Assembly (NCBI RefSeq): GCF_023703415.1
Contig: NZ_JAGMTU010000003.1
Location: 372,001 to 436,000 of the forward strand
Direction: 5' to 3'
DNA from: Microbacterium sp. USTB-Y
GTDB taxonomy: Bacteria > Actinomycetota > Actinomycetes > Actinomycetales > Microbacteriaceae
Length of the DNA: 64,000 nucleotides
Position numbers and translations under genes: made by a program. Positions within the stretch are counted from its first letter, which is position 1. Each line of letters opens with the position of its first letter. Below, piece by piece: positions 24,986 through 32,729 of this stretch. The notes below the pieces were generated by a model that was not told the DNA's origin, searched no databases, and saw only the letters and a list, made by a program, of their open reading frames with translations.

Positions 24986-25567
24986 TCAGGCGCGGTGCGC
25001 GGCGATGAGATCCCGGGCGGTGCGGGAGAAGGCCGGGGCGACCCGGTCCTGGCCGTCCAGGTACCCGCCGACGAGCGCGGCGTCGCGCAGCAGCACGAGA
25101 GAGGCCGCGACGGCTTCGGGATCGCGGAGCCGGGCATCCTCCGCCAACTGGCGCAGCGTCTCCCGGAACCACTCGCGGTGCGCGGCGATCAGGTCGCGCA
25201 CCGGGCCCTCGTCGGGATATTCCGCGGCGGCGTTGATGAACGGGCAGCCGCGCGTGTGACGCTCGCGGATGTCGAGCGCGATGCCGTCGACGACGAGGTC
25301 GAGCAGCACATCGGGGTCATCCGAGGCCTGCGTCGCTTGCGCGAACAGGCCGCGCAGCCCCTCGTCCTCCCCCTGGAGGTAGGCGAGGACCAGCCCCTCC
25401 TTGCCCGCGAACTGCTTGTACATCGTGGCGCGCGTGACACCCGCCTCCTCGATGATCCGGTCCACGCCGACGGAGTGGATGCCCTCGCGGTAGAAGAGGT
25501 CGGTCGCCGCGTCGAGCAGCCGCTGCCGCGCCGACCCGGATCGGACCGCCGCTGTGGTCGTCGTCAT
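24986..25567 (-). CDS. TetR-family repressor
   Basis: A 193-aa regulator. The N-terminal helix-turn-helix region is ARQRLLDAATDLFYREGIHS then VDRIIEEAGVTRATMYKQFA, a standard TetR domain. The C-terminal part resembles the group with the motif RGCPFINAAAEYPD. The ATG at 25567 was chosen because AAGGGAC precedes it; a GTG/ATG seven codons earlier is possible. It is divergent from an alpha/beta hydrolase gene, and a palindrome between them overlaps both likely promoters. It therefore probably represses itself and the hydrolase until a hydrophobic ligand binds. Confidence 0.9.
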   Translation of the reverse strand: MTTTTAAVRSGSARQRLLDAATDLFYREGIHSVGVDRIIEEAGVTRATMYKQFAGKEGLVLAYLQGEDEGLRGLFAQATQASDDPDVLLDLVVDGIALDIRERHTRGCPFINAAAEYPDEGPVRDLIAAHREWFRETLRQLAEDARLRDPEAVAASLVLLRDAALVGGYLDGQDRVAPAFSRTARDLIAAHRA

Positions 25568-25613
25568 GGATGTCCCTTCCCCTCTCATCGTGCCACACGG
25601 GAATACTCTGGTG

Positions 25614-25633
25614 TAGATAGAACGTTCAGTCTA
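25614..25633. promoter_or_regulatory. Candidate TetR operator between divergent promoters
   Basis: Palindrome TAGA-N3-AACGTT-N3-TCTA. It overlaps a minus-strand TAGACT box (25628-25633) and the expected start site of a plus-strand TACTCT box (25604-25609), so one bound repressor would block both genes. Confidence 0.6.
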
Positions 25634-25704
25634 CTATGAACGACAGCACCGCGGACGCGGATCCGGCAGAACACCAGAGCACCACCTCACCCAAGGAGCA
25701 CGAC

Positions 25705-26547
25705 ATGACCGCCTCGACCAAGACCCCGATCGTCCTCATCCACGGCCTGTGGATGACGCCCAAGAGCTGGGACACCTGGGCGCAGCGCTTCCGTGACGCC
25801 GGCCACGAGGTCATCGTCCCCGGCTGGCCCGGCATCGACGACCGCGACGTGGAGGACATCCGCGAGAACCCCGAAGCCCTCAAGGGCGTGGGACTGAAGC
25901 AGATCGTCGACCACTACGAGGGCATCATCCGCACCCTCCCCGGGAAGCCGATCATCATCGGGCACTCGTTCGGCGGCGTCATCACCCAGATGCTCGCCGA
26001 CCGCGGCCTCGGCGCCGCCTATGTCGGCGTCGCGCCGGGACAGACCGCCGGCATCACCACGCTGCCCCTGTCGACACTGCGGACGGGCTTCCCGATCCTC
26101 GCCAACCCGTTCGGGCGCAACGGAGCGAAGCCCCTGTCGAAGAGCCACTTCCACTTCACGTTCGGCAACGACCTGCCCCGCGCGGAATCCGACCGGCTGT
26201 GGCAGGAGTACGCGGTCAACTCGTACAACCGCGTCTTCTTCGAGGGCGTCTCGTCCGTGCTCGACGAGAAGGGCGGTGTCACCCATGTGGACTACAGCCG
26301 CATCGACCGCGCCCCGCTGCTGGTCATCACCGGCGAGATCGACCACGTCGTGCCGCCGGCCATCGGCCGGGCCATCGTGAAGAAGTACCGCTCCGGCGGC
26401 AGCCCCGCGGTCGTCGAGTACCGGGAGTACCCGGGCCGCACCCACCGGCTGGTGAGCCAGGACGGCTGGGAGCAGATCGCGGACGAGACCCTGGAGTGGG
26501 CGACCGCGCATCAGATCCCCCAGTCCGCGGCGGCGTCCGCGGAATGA
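25705..26547 (+). CDS. Alpha/beta hydrolase
   Basis: A 280-aa soluble hydrolase. The oxyanion motif is IVLIHGLWMTPKSWD, the nucleophile elbow GHSFGG (serine about residue 94), the acid aspartate probably lies in VITGEIDHVVPP, and the base histidine in PGRTHRLVSQDGW. The start at 25705 follows AAGGAG by six bases; an ATG at 25636 in frame would add a low-complexity 23-residue extension. Relatives include esterases and haloalkane-dehalogenase-like proteins often paired with TetR regulators. Substrate unknown. It ends just before the rpsN terminator, with which it converges. Confidence 0.85.
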   Translation: MTASTKTPIVLIHGLWMTPKSWDTWAQRFRDAGHEVIVPGWPGIDDRDVEDIRENPEALKGVGLKQIVDHYEGIIRTLPGKPIIIGHSFGGVITQMLADRGLGAAYVGVAPGQTAGITTLPLSTLRTGFPILANPFGRNGAKPLSKSHFHFTFGNDLPRAESDRLWQEYAVNSYNRVFFEGVSSVLDEKGGVTHVDYSRIDRAPLLVITGEIDHVVPPAIGRAIVKKYRSGGSPAVVEYREYPGRTHRLVSQDGWEQIADETLEWATAHQIPQSAAASAE

Positions 26548-26567
26548 CGACGCCTCCGGGCACGCAG

Positions 26568-26599
26568 AAGGGGCGGGGATCCGAAGATCCCCGCCCCTT
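26568..26599 (-). terminator. Terminator of the rpmB-rpmG-rpsN operon
   Basis: A perfect 14-bp stem (26568-26581 with 26586-26599) closing a tetraloop read TTCG on the minus strand, located 33 bases after the rpsN stop and 20 bases after the convergent hydrolase stop. It may serve both genes. Confidence 0.85.
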
Positions 26600-26632
26600 G
26601 CGTCCCCCGATGAACTCAGGGGCCGGTAAGAC

Positions 26633-26938
26633 TTACCAGCTCGACTTGGTCACGCCGGGCAGCTCGCCACGGTGCGCCATGTCACGGAAGCGGACACGCG
26701 AGATGCCGAACTTCGTGAGGACACCGCGGGGGCGGCCGTCGATGGCGTCGCGCGAACGCACGCGCGCGGGCGACGCGTTGCGCGGCAGCTTCTGCAGGCC
26801 GACGCGGGCGGCCTCGCGGGCCTCGTCGGTCGCGTTCGGGTCGACCAGGGTCTTCTTCAGCTCGGCACGACGCTCGGCGTAACGCTCGACGACGACCTTG
26901 CGCTGCTCGTTGCGCGCGATCTTGCTCTTCTTAGCCAT
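26633..26938 (-). CDS. rpsN: 30S ribosomal protein S14 (zinc-independent form)
   Basis: A 101-aa S14 of the long form that lacks the CxxC zinc motif of the 61-aa form. The conserved end [21 protein letters not shown] and the stretch [11 protein letters not shown] identify it. It is the last gene of an operon with rpmB and rpmG. In many actinobacteria such cysteine-free paralogues are made when zinc is scarce and are controlled by Zur. No Zur box is visible upstream of this operon, so here they may be constitutive. Confidence 0.96.
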   Translation of the reverse strand: MAKKSKIARNEQRKVVVERYAERRAELKKTLVDPNATDEAREAARVGLQKLPRNASPARVRSRDAIDGRPRGVLTKFGISRVRFRDMAHRGELPGVTKSSW

Positions 26939-26941
26939 GGA

Positions 26942-27112
26942 TCAACGCTCCTCTCGGAATTCGACGTGCTTGCGAACCACCGGGTCGTACTTCTTCAGCA
27001 CGAGGCGGTCGGGGGTGTTGCGACGGTTCTTCTTGGTCACGTAGGTGTACCCCGTGCCCGCGGTCGAACGCAGCTTGATGATCGGACGGATGTCCTGTGC
27101 CTTCTTGGCCAT
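26942..27112 (-). CDS. rpmG: 50S ribosomal protein L33 (cysteine-free form)
   Basis: A 56-aa L33, recognised from [20 protein letters not shown] and [16 protein letters not shown]. There are no cysteines, so this is the form that does not bind zinc. The ATG shares one base with the rpmB stop (TAATG), and rpsN follows after three bases. The trio rpmB-rpmG-rpsN is a common actinobacterial arrangement. Confidence 0.96.
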   Translation of the reverse strand: MAKKAQDIRPIIKLRSTAGTGYTYVTKKNRRNTPDRLVLKKYDPVVRKHVEFREER

Positions 27113-27348
27113 TAGAGCTTCACACCCTTCGCCTGGAGGTCCGCGACAACCTTCTCGATGCCCCGGGCGTCGATCACCTTGATGCCCTTGGCGGACACGT
27201 TCAGCGTGATCTTGCGACCGAGCGACGGAACGAAATAGGTCTTCTTCTGCACGTTCGGGTCGAAGCGGCGCTTCGTCCGACGGTGCGAGTGCGAGATGTT
27301 GTGACCGAAACCGGGAACTGCTCCGGTCACCTGGCACACTGCTGCCAT
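27112..27348 (-). CDS. rpmB: 50S ribosomal protein L28
   Basis: A 78-aa L28. The opening MAAVCQVTG, the basic motif [20 protein letters not shown] and the end [14 protein letters not shown] [16 protein letters not shown] are diagnostic. Only one cysteine is present, so it cannot form the four-cysteine zinc site. A GAAGGAG ribosome site precedes the ATG. It is first in the operon, with a leader of roughly 130 bases containing a hairpin (27455-27476) before the predicted start site. Confidence 0.96.
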   Translation of the reverse strand: MAAVCQVTGAVPGFGHNISHSHRRTKRRFDPNVQKKTYFVPSLGRKITLNVSAKGIKVIDARGIEKVVADLQAKGVKL

Positions 27349-27454
27349 GATGACTCCTTCTCTACCGTGAGGCCGGACGGCCCCACCCAAGATCCCTTGT
27401 CTGCACACCTCTCCCCTCGCCGATCGACCGGCCGCAGGGAGGGAGGCATACGAA

Positions 27455-27476
27455 CTGCGCACAGGAGTGTGCGCAG
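27455..27476 (-). promoter_or_regulatory. Hairpin in the rpmB leader
   Basis: Perfect 9-bp arms CTGCGCACA and TGTGCGCAG with a 4-base loop, just downstream of the predicted -10 box. A related TTGTCTGCACAC lies at 27392-27403 in inverted orientation relative to GTGTGCGCAGACAA (27467-27480). It may control the ribosomal operon; not tested. Confidence 0.4.
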
Positions 27477-27486
27477 ACAAAGAGCT

Positions 27487-27492
27487 ACTCTA
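27487..27492 (-). promoter_or_regulatory. -10 box of the rpmB operon
   Basis: Minus-strand TAGAGT overlapping the last codons of the upstream glycosylase gene (stop at 27490-27492). It gives a leader of about 130 bases for rpmB. Confidence 0.4.
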
Positions 27493-28302
27493 GCACGGAT
27501 CCGACCCCGGGCGTGTCGTCGACCGCAGCGCCTCGGCGGCGCGATGGGCCTCCGCCGCGCCCCTCCCCCACCGGAACGGCGAGACCGTTGGATCCCCCGG
27601 GATCCAGAACCGCCACGGGAACGCGTCGGTACCGGCGACGCCCGCGACCCCCACCCGGGGCCCGGACGCGACCTCGGCGAGTGGCCGGCCCAGCCACAGC
27701 TCGGCGCGCGCGCCGGCCCGCTCGGCGCCCGTGACGGCATCGATGCCGTCGTGCTGCGGATGCCGCAGGCCGGAGGCCTGGCCGAACCGTCCCGGTCCGC
27801 GGGCGAGGTCTCGCGCCGATCCAGACCATGACGCAGGAGAATCCGCGGTGAGGACGTCGGATCCGGGAGCCGGATCCGGGTTTCTCCTGCGTTGTGTTCC
27901 GGCAGAGCGGCGCATCGCCGCCACGGCCACGCCGGATTCGACCTCGCCGGCGCGCAGCAGGATTCCGCCCGCGACGCGCTCCGGGCCGCAGACCACGTTC
28001 ACGCAGGAGTGGATGCCGTGGCTGAGATACACGTACAGGTGCCCCGGCTCCCCCCACATCGTGGCGTTGCGGGCGGTGCGGCCCATGCGCGCATGCGAGC
28101 CGGGATCGTGCCGGTCGCCCACGCCCTGGCCGTGGTACGCCTCGACCTCGGTGATCCGCAGAATCACCTCCGCGCCGCCGACGACCGTGCGCAGCCGTGC
28201 GCCCAGCAGCCGCGGCGCGACCTCGAGCGGCAGCGCGAGCAGGTCGTCCCGACGAGCCCGGCGCAGGCCCTCGCCGGCCGGCGGCTGACCGGCGCCGCTC
28301 AT
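27490..28302 (-). CDS. DNA-3-methyladenine glycosylase (AAG/MPG family) with an in-frame repeat insertion
   Basis: A 270-aa base-excision repair enzyme that removes alkylated purines. Family motifs: LLGARLRTV, ITEVEAYHG (the catalytic glutamate), DPGSHARMGRTARNATMWG, GHLYVYLSHGIHSCVNVV, GGILLRAGEV and ARDLARGPGRFGQA. Between ILLRAGEVESGVAVAAMRR and ARDLARGPG, where relatives have a short loop, this protein has about 25 extra residues (about 135-160, AGTQRRRNPDPAPG and onward). They are encoded by a palindromic repeat also found at 24848. The start overlaps the upstream stop as TGATG. Confidence 0.9.
   Translation of the reverse strand: MSGAGQPPAGEGLRRARRDDLLALPLEVAPRLLGARLRTVVGGAEVILRITEVEAYHGQGVGDRHDPGSHARMGRTARNATMWGEPGHLYVYLSHGIHSCVNVVCGPERVAGGILLRAGEVESGVAVAAMRRSAGTQRRRNPDPAPGSDVLTADSPASWSGSARDLARGPGRFGQASGLRHPQHDGIDAVTGAERAGARAELWLGRPLAEVASGPRVGVAGVAGTDAFPWRFWIPGDPTVSPFRWGRGAAEAHRAAEALRSTTRPGSDPC
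27831..27899. repeat. GAACACAACGCAGGAGA family repeat, copy 2, inside the glycosylase gene
   Basis: Perfect 11-bp arms ACGCAGGAGAA (27831-27841) and TTCTCCTGCGT (27882-27892); on the minus strand the element begins GAACACAACGCAGGAGA, identical over 17 bases to copy 1. It is translated in frame without a stop. Confidence 0.75.
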
Positions 28303-30155
28303 CACCGGTGCGGCGCCTGGGCGCACCACGACGGGTCGAAGCCGGCGAGCACCACGAGCTCCTTGCCGGTCCTCGTGTCGACGATGTGCGTCTGCATCGT
28401 GGTCGGCAGCGGCAGCAGCGACTGGTCGTAGGGGTTGTTCACGAGCTTTGGAGCCACCACGATCGCGCTGTACTGGCCGCTCGGCGACGGGCAGGCCTGC
28501 ATGATCGCGTCGGATCCGGTCACGCTGAACAGCTTGGTCGCCTTGCCGTCGTCGGCGACGCGGGTCACGATCTGCCCGGTCGGCAGACCGCTCTCGTCGC
28601 GGGTGGCGACCTGGCGCAGCGTCCCTCCGGGGAACGGAGCGATCGTGCCTGGCACGCCGAAGTCGGGCGTCGAGGCGGCGAGCGGCTTCTCGGATCCGTC
28701 GGCCAGGTTCAGCTCGATGAGATCGGCGCCGCGGCTGACGATCGCGGTGTAGGTGCCGCGGGTGATGCCCTCGATCGTCTGAGCGGCGCCGAGGGCGGTC
28801 GGGGCGGCCTTCGCGTCCGCGCGGTCCTCGACGTACAGGGCGCCGGTGAAGTCGATGAACAGCGCCGAGGAGGAGTCGGGCACGAACGCCCACTGCCCCA
28901 CGCTCGGCTGCTTGTCGGCGAGGGACACGATCCGCGGCTCGCCGTCGCCGGTGAGCGACTGCGTGACGAGGACGCTCGCCCGCCCGCTGGTCGCGCTCAC
29001 GCCCTTGTCGGTGAAGGTGTAGCCGACGAGGTTGCCGCGCTCCGACACCTGCAGGGAGGAGAGGAACCCGGGTCCCGGGAGCTTCAGCTCCCGCTCGTTC
29101 TTGCCCTGGCGGTCCATCACGAGCAGCGCCGAGATGCCGTCCTTCTCGGTGGCGACCACGAGGTGGTCGGCGGTGGCACGGAAGTCGTCGATCTTCTCGT
29201 GCTGCACGATCGGGACGGCGTTCTTGCCGCCGAGATCGGTGTGGAAGATCGTGTCGTCGCCGTCGGGATTGCGCTGCAGCAGGAAGATCGTCGACTTCGG
29301 CGTCTGGAAGGTGGCCTGCAGCGTGCCGCGGCGCTGCTTGTCCGTGCCGGTCGCATCCTTCACCGTCACCGTGTAGTTCGTGTCGTCGTCGAGCGGCACC
29401 GTGAAGCGCACGCCGACGTTGCGCCCCGAGGTGTCGACGGTGAACGGCGTGGCGGGGCTGACCGACACCTGCGAGGCCGCGACCTTCGCGAGCGGCTGGC
29501 TGGCGGTGATGATCATCCGGGTCCCGGAGGCGTCGATCGCGGCCTGCGCGTCGACCTTCACGCTGCTGACCCGCGGGCCCTGCAGCAGGGTGATCACGCC
29601 GAATCCGGCGACGACGAGCACGAGCACGCCGATCACGGCGCCGAGGATCAGCGGGAATCGGCGGCGCGACCTGACCGGCTGGGGGGTGGGATGGGGCTCC
29701 CACGCCGGCGGCTCGAAACGCGGATCCGGTCCGGGGCCGCCCGCGGCATCGTCAGCCGAGCGGCCGAGATCGGGGCCGGCGGAGGCGTCGACCGGAGCGG
29801 GCGGCACGGGGACGGGCGGCACGGCAGGGGCGGGTTCCGGCAGCGGCGCCGGCGAGGCGGGCATGTCGCGGGGATCGATGACCGGCGTGTCGTCAGGGGT
29901 GACCGAAGCCGCCGGCACCGGTTCCAGCGAAGCGGGCGCCTCGGGCGCTTCCGAAGTCGTCGGGAGAGCCGACGGCGCGTCGGGACGCGGCATGCCCGCA
30001 GAGGACGACGTCTCGCCTCGGTCGCCTTCGGCGTCCTCGCCCGACGCGGGATCCGAGTCCGCGGAGGCAGGGGCGACCGAGGCCGCCTCCTCGGCCTCGC
30101 GGCGGGCACGCAGCTCGGCGCGGGTGAGGGGACGATCCGCGTCGTCAGTGCTCAT
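28302..30155 (-). CDS. Membrane-anchored protein with proline-rich N-terminus and beta-propeller-like ectodomain
   Basis: A 617-aa protein. It starts with the motif RPLTRAELRARREAEEAA, common at the N-terminus of actinobacterial membrane proteins. A Pro/Ala-rich cytoplasmic stretch to about residue 160 follows, then one helix (FPLILGAVIGVLVLVVAGFGVITLL). The outer part begins with an Ig-like strand set (VSSVKVDAQAAIDASGTRMI) and continues with repeated blades (STIFLLQRNPDGDDTIFHTD, ISALLVMDRQGKNERELKLP, NLVGYTFTDKG) resembling a WD40/TolB-like propeller. Function unknown. It overlaps the TIGR03943 gene by 11 bases and the glycosylase by one, so it is read from the zur-permease transcript. Confidence 0.75.
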   Translation of the reverse strand: MSTDDADRPLTRAELRARREAEEAASVAPASADSDPASGEDAEGDRGETSSSAGMPRPDAPSALPTTSEAPEAPASLEPVPAASVTPDDTPVIDPRDMPASPAPLPEPAPAVPPVPVPPAPVDASAGPDLGRSADDAAGGPGPDPRFEPPAWEPHPTPQPVRSRRRFPLILGAVIGVLVLVVAGFGVITLLQGPRVSSVKVDAQAAIDASGTRMIITASQPLAKVAASQVSVSPATPFTVDTSGRNVGVRFTVPLDDDTNYTVTVKDATGTDKQRRGTLQATFQTPKSTIFLLQRNPDGDDTIFHTDLGGKNAVPIVQHEKIDDFRATADHLVVATEKDGISALLVMDRQGKNERELKLPGPGFLSSLQVSERGNLVGYTFTDKGVSATSGRASVLVTQSLTGDGEPRIVSLADKQPSVGQWAFVPDSSSALFIDFTGALYVEDRADAKAAPTALGAAQTIEGITRGTYTAIVSRGADLIELNLADGSEKPLAASTPDFGVPGTIAPFPGGTLRQVATRDESGLPTGQIVTRVADDGKATKLFSVTGSDAIMQACPSPSGQYSAIVVAPKLVNNPYDQSLLPLPTTMQTHIVDTRTGKELVVLAGFDPSWCAQAPHR

Positions 30156-31032
30156 AGGGGTCCTTCGGCTCCGGGATCTTCGACACGCTGGCCGGCACGA
30201 TCGAGAGCTTCCCGTCGGCGCTCGCGCGGACGGTCCCCTTGACCTGCACCCAGTCGCCCACAGCGTACTGGCCCTGCCAGCCGGTGATCTGCACCGGCAC
30301 CGAGGCGGGCTGCGCGTCGAGCACGCAGTGCGAGATGACCATGCGCGTCAGATGCGCCTGATCCTTCGCGGATCCGCTGGGCGTGAGGAATCCGGTGAGC
30401 GTGACCGACGAGCCGTCGTACTTCTCGGGCCGGGATCCGGTCGCGAACACGCTCGCCCATCCGCCGATGCCGAAGGTGCTGGTGTCGGTGTTGGCGCCGA
30501 GCGCCACGTCGTCGGCGCCCGCGAACAGCACATTGCCCATCGGGGCGCGCTGCATCGCCATGTCGACCGAGAGCGACGCGGGCGGCAGCAGCAGGGCGCC
30601 GGCGACGACGCCCGTCGCGATCACGCCTCCCGTCGCACCCGCGACCGCGCCGACGACCCGGCGTGCCGACGGTCGCGCGTGATCCTGAGCGTGACCGTGG
30701 TCGTGACCGCCGTGGTCGTGGCTGCCGTGGTCGTGCCCGTGCTCCTGCTCGGCGCCGAGGGGCAGCGCGCACGACCAGACCGCTCCGACGAGCGTGACGA
30801 TCGCCGCGGCGACGGCGAACCAGACCGTCTCCGGGCTGATGTAGAGGGTGAGGCGGCCGGTCGCCGCGAGGGCGAGCGTGGCCACGGCCAGCGCCGCGGC
30901 GAGTCCGGCGCCGAGCCAGCGGGTGCCCAGCGCCCGCGCGCGCGACCCTGCGGCCTCTGCGGCGTGGTCGTGAGCGTCGACGGCGCGGGGCGCATGCGTC
31001 TGCCGGCGGGTGGCGGTCGTCGTGTCAGGCAA
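30145..31032 (-). CDS. TIGR03943/YcgQ-type putative permease subunit, His-rich
   Basis: A 295-aa membrane protein that partners a DUF318-type permease in many bacteria. Two N-terminal helices (LGAGLAAALAVATLALAATG, WFAVAAAIVTLVGAVWSCAL) flank a cytoplasmic loop with about a dozen histidines (EHGHDHGSHDHGGHDHGHAQ), probably metal-binding. A third helix follows, and then an extracytoplasmic domain (VTLTGFLTPSG, MVISHCVLDAQPASVPVQI, VGDWVQVKGTV). The start is TTG, with GGGGTGA seven bases upstream, inside the permease gene (8-base overlap). With zur next door, zinc is the likely metal. Confidence 0.85.
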   Translation of the reverse strand: MPDTTTATRRQTHAPRAVDAHDHAAEAAGSRARALGTRWLGAGLAAALAVATLALAATGRLTLYISPETVWFAVAAAIVTLVGAVWSCALPLGAEQEHGHDHGSHDHGGHDHGHAQDHARPSARRVVGAVAGATGGVIATGVVAGALLLPPASLSVDMAMQRAPMGNVLFAGADDVALGANTDTSTFGIGGWASVFATGSRPEKYDGSSVTLTGFLTPSGSAKDQAHLTRMVISHCVLDAQPASVPVQITGWQGQYAVGDWVQVKGTVRASADGKLSIVPASVSKIPEPKDPYEH

Positions 31033-32098
31033 AGACGTTCACCCCGATCCCCAGTGCGAAGCCGAACAGGATCACGATGCCGACGATCCCAGCGAGGGTG
31101 CGCGCGGTGAACGTCGTGCGCAGCAGCGCCATCATCTTGATGTCGACCAGCGGACCCACCAGCAGGAACGCGACGATCGCGCCGGGCGAGAACGTGGAGG
31201 CGAAGGACAGCGCGAAGAACGAGTCGACGTTCGAGCAGATCGCCACCGAGATGGCGAGCGCGATCATCGCGACGACCGAGAGCAGCGGGTTGGATCCGAT
31301 CGCGAGCAGCACGTCGCGCGGCACCAGCACCTGCACGGCGCCGGCGAGGGCGGATCCGATGATCAGTGCGGGCATCACGGCCCGCAGCTCGATGAGGAAT
31401 TGCGCGAGGCTGCGACGGATCCCGGATCCCTGCTCGTGCACGACGACCTCGCAGGTGTCGCGGAACCGCTCGGTGAGCAGCGCATCGGGATCCGGATGCC
31501 GGCTGTAGATCCAGCCGATGAGGTTCGCGACGAGGTAACCGCCGACGAGGCGGGCCACGAGGATGCCGCCGTCGAAGCCGAACGCCGCATGGGTGGTGAG
31601 GATGACGATCGGGTTGACGATCGGCGCGGCGATGAGGAAGGTCAGAGCCTCGGCCGGCCCGAGACCCCGCATCATCAGTCCGCGCGCGAACGGCACGTTG
31701 CCGCACTCGCACACCGGGATGAGCATGCCCAGCAGCGACAGCACCGCCCGCCGCGCCCAGCCGCGCTTCGGCAGCACCCGCTCGATCACCCCTGCGGGCA
31801 GCCACACCTGCACGACGATCGACAGCAGCACGCCCAGGATCACGAACGGCAGCGCCTCGAAGAGCACGCTGAGCGACAGCGTCAGTCCGTCCTGCAGCCG
31901 GTTCGGCAGCCGTGCGGAGAACAGGTGCGGCGCGAGGGCGTCGATCGCGATGAGCGCACCGATCACGACCGCGCCGATCGCGGCGCCGATGAGAGCGGTG
32001 CGCCCGGTCAGCCGCGGCGGTTCGGCGCGCAGGGCGTGCGGGGTCGCCGCCCCGTCTCGTGCGGCGGTCGCGCGGCGGCCGGGGGTCGTCAGGGTCAC
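31025..32098 (-). CDS. DUF318 permease (YcgR/ArsP-like)
   Basis: A 357-aa permease of the DUF318 family with about eight helices. Key motifs are the cysteine pair in LGMLIPVCECGNVPFARGLM and SVAICSNVDSFFALSFASTF, plus LIAAPIVNPIVILTTHAAFG, two inverted halves that may form a metal path. The start GTG at 32098 lies after the zur stop; the longer frame upstream only rereads zur. It is the second gene of the zur operon and overlaps the TIGR03943 gene. The pair probably moves a divalent metal or metal complex; direction is unknown. Confidence 0.88.
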   Translation of the reverse strand: MTLTTPGRRATAARDGAATPHALRAEPPRLTGRTALIGAAIGAVVIGALIAIDALAPHLFSARLPNRLQDGLTLSLSVLFEALPFVILGVLLSIVVQVWLPAGVIERVLPKRGWARRAVLSLLGMLIPVCECGNVPFARGLMMRGLGPAEALTFLIAAPIVNPIVILTTHAAFGFDGGILVARLVGGYLVANLIGWIYSRHPDPDALLTERFRDTCEVVVHEQGSGIRRSLAQFLIELRAVMPALIIGSALAGAVQVLVPRDVLLAIGSNPLLSVVAMIALAISVAICSNVDSFFALSFASTFSPGAIVAFLLVGPLVDIKMMALLRTTFTARTLAGIVGIVILFGFALGIGVNVFA

Positions 32099-32105
32099 GC
32101 GGGGA

Positions 32106-32504
32106 TCACTCCTGGGCGGCGTTGGCGCAGCTCGCGCACAGTCCGAAGATGTCGACGACGTGCTCGGCATCACGGAAGCCGTGCAGGGCGGCGGTGCGCT
32201 GCGCCCACTGCTCGACGTCGGTGGCCTCGATCTCGACGGTGAGCCCGCAGGACCGGCAGATCAGATGATGGTGGTGGCCCTCGCTGCTGCACGCCCGGTA
32301 GAGCGCCTCACCCTCGGGGCTCTGCAGCGAATCGGCGTCGCCCGAGGCGGCGAGACCGGCGAGCGCCCGGTAGACCGTGGCCAGTCCGATGCCGGTGTTC
32401 GCCTCGCGCAGAGTGGCGTGCAGGGTCTGCGCGCTCACGAATCCGCGCGCGTCCGAGAGCTCCTCGCGCACGCGCTCGCGTTGCCACGTGTTCCGCTGAG
32501 CCAT
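32106..32504 (-). CDS. zur: Fur-family zinc regulator Zur
   Basis: A 132-aa metalloregulator. The winged-helix part (QRERVREELSDARGFVSAQT, IGLATVYRALAGLAASGDAD) is followed by the metal site HHHHLICRSCG and the structural CASC pair at the C-terminus. The size and the run of four histidines fit Zur rather than Fur. It is the first gene of an operon with the DUF318 and TIGR03943 permeases. A TAGACT box six bases before the ATG indicates a leaderless transcript. A likely target is the box upstream of znuA at 38419. Confidence 0.9.
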   Translation of the reverse strand: MAQRNTWQRERVREELSDARGFVSAQTLHATLREANTGIGLATVYRALAGLAASGDADSLQSPEGEALYRACSSEGHHHHLICRSCGLTVEIEATDVEQWAQRTAALHGFRDAEHVVDIFGLCASCANAAQE

Positions 32505-32510
32505 GCGTCG

Positions 32511-32516
32511 AGTCTA
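32511..32516 (-). promoter_or_regulatory. -10 box for leaderless zur
   Basis: Minus-strand TAGACT followed by six bases and the ATG at 32504. Confidence 0.55.
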
Positions 32517-32587
32517 GAGCGGTGTTCTGGCCCCCGGCTGGGAGCAGCCGTTCCGGGGGCTGGACGCCGGATCCGCTGCCGTCCTCA

Positions 32588-32713
32588 GGGTCGCCGAGCG
32601 AGGATGCCGAAGGCGACCGAGACGAAACGGGGTCGCCGAGCGAGGATGCCGAAGGCGACCGAGACGAACGGGGTCGTTGAGCGAGGACGACGAAGGCGAC
32701 CGAGACGAAACGG
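32588..32713. repeat. Three tandem copies of a 41-43-base repeat
   Basis: Copies at about 32588-32630, 32630-32670 and 32671-32713, each running GGTCG(C/T)(C/T)GAGCGAGGA to GGCGACCGAGACGAA. The same unit occurs as an inverted pair at 56908-57012. The copies are contiguous, with no spacers, and lie just beyond the 3' end of the DivIVA-like gene. Confidence 0.85.
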
Positions 32714-32729
32714 GGCCGGACCGGAGTGG

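Noticed and set aside
27349..27490. Zur box upstream of the rpmB operon
   Set aside because: No sequence resembling TGAAAATNATTTTCA-type boxes was found; the only structure is a GC-rich hairpin.
32588..32713. Tandem repeats considered as a CRISPR array
   Set aside because: The copies are contiguous with no unique spacers, and no cas genes are nearby.
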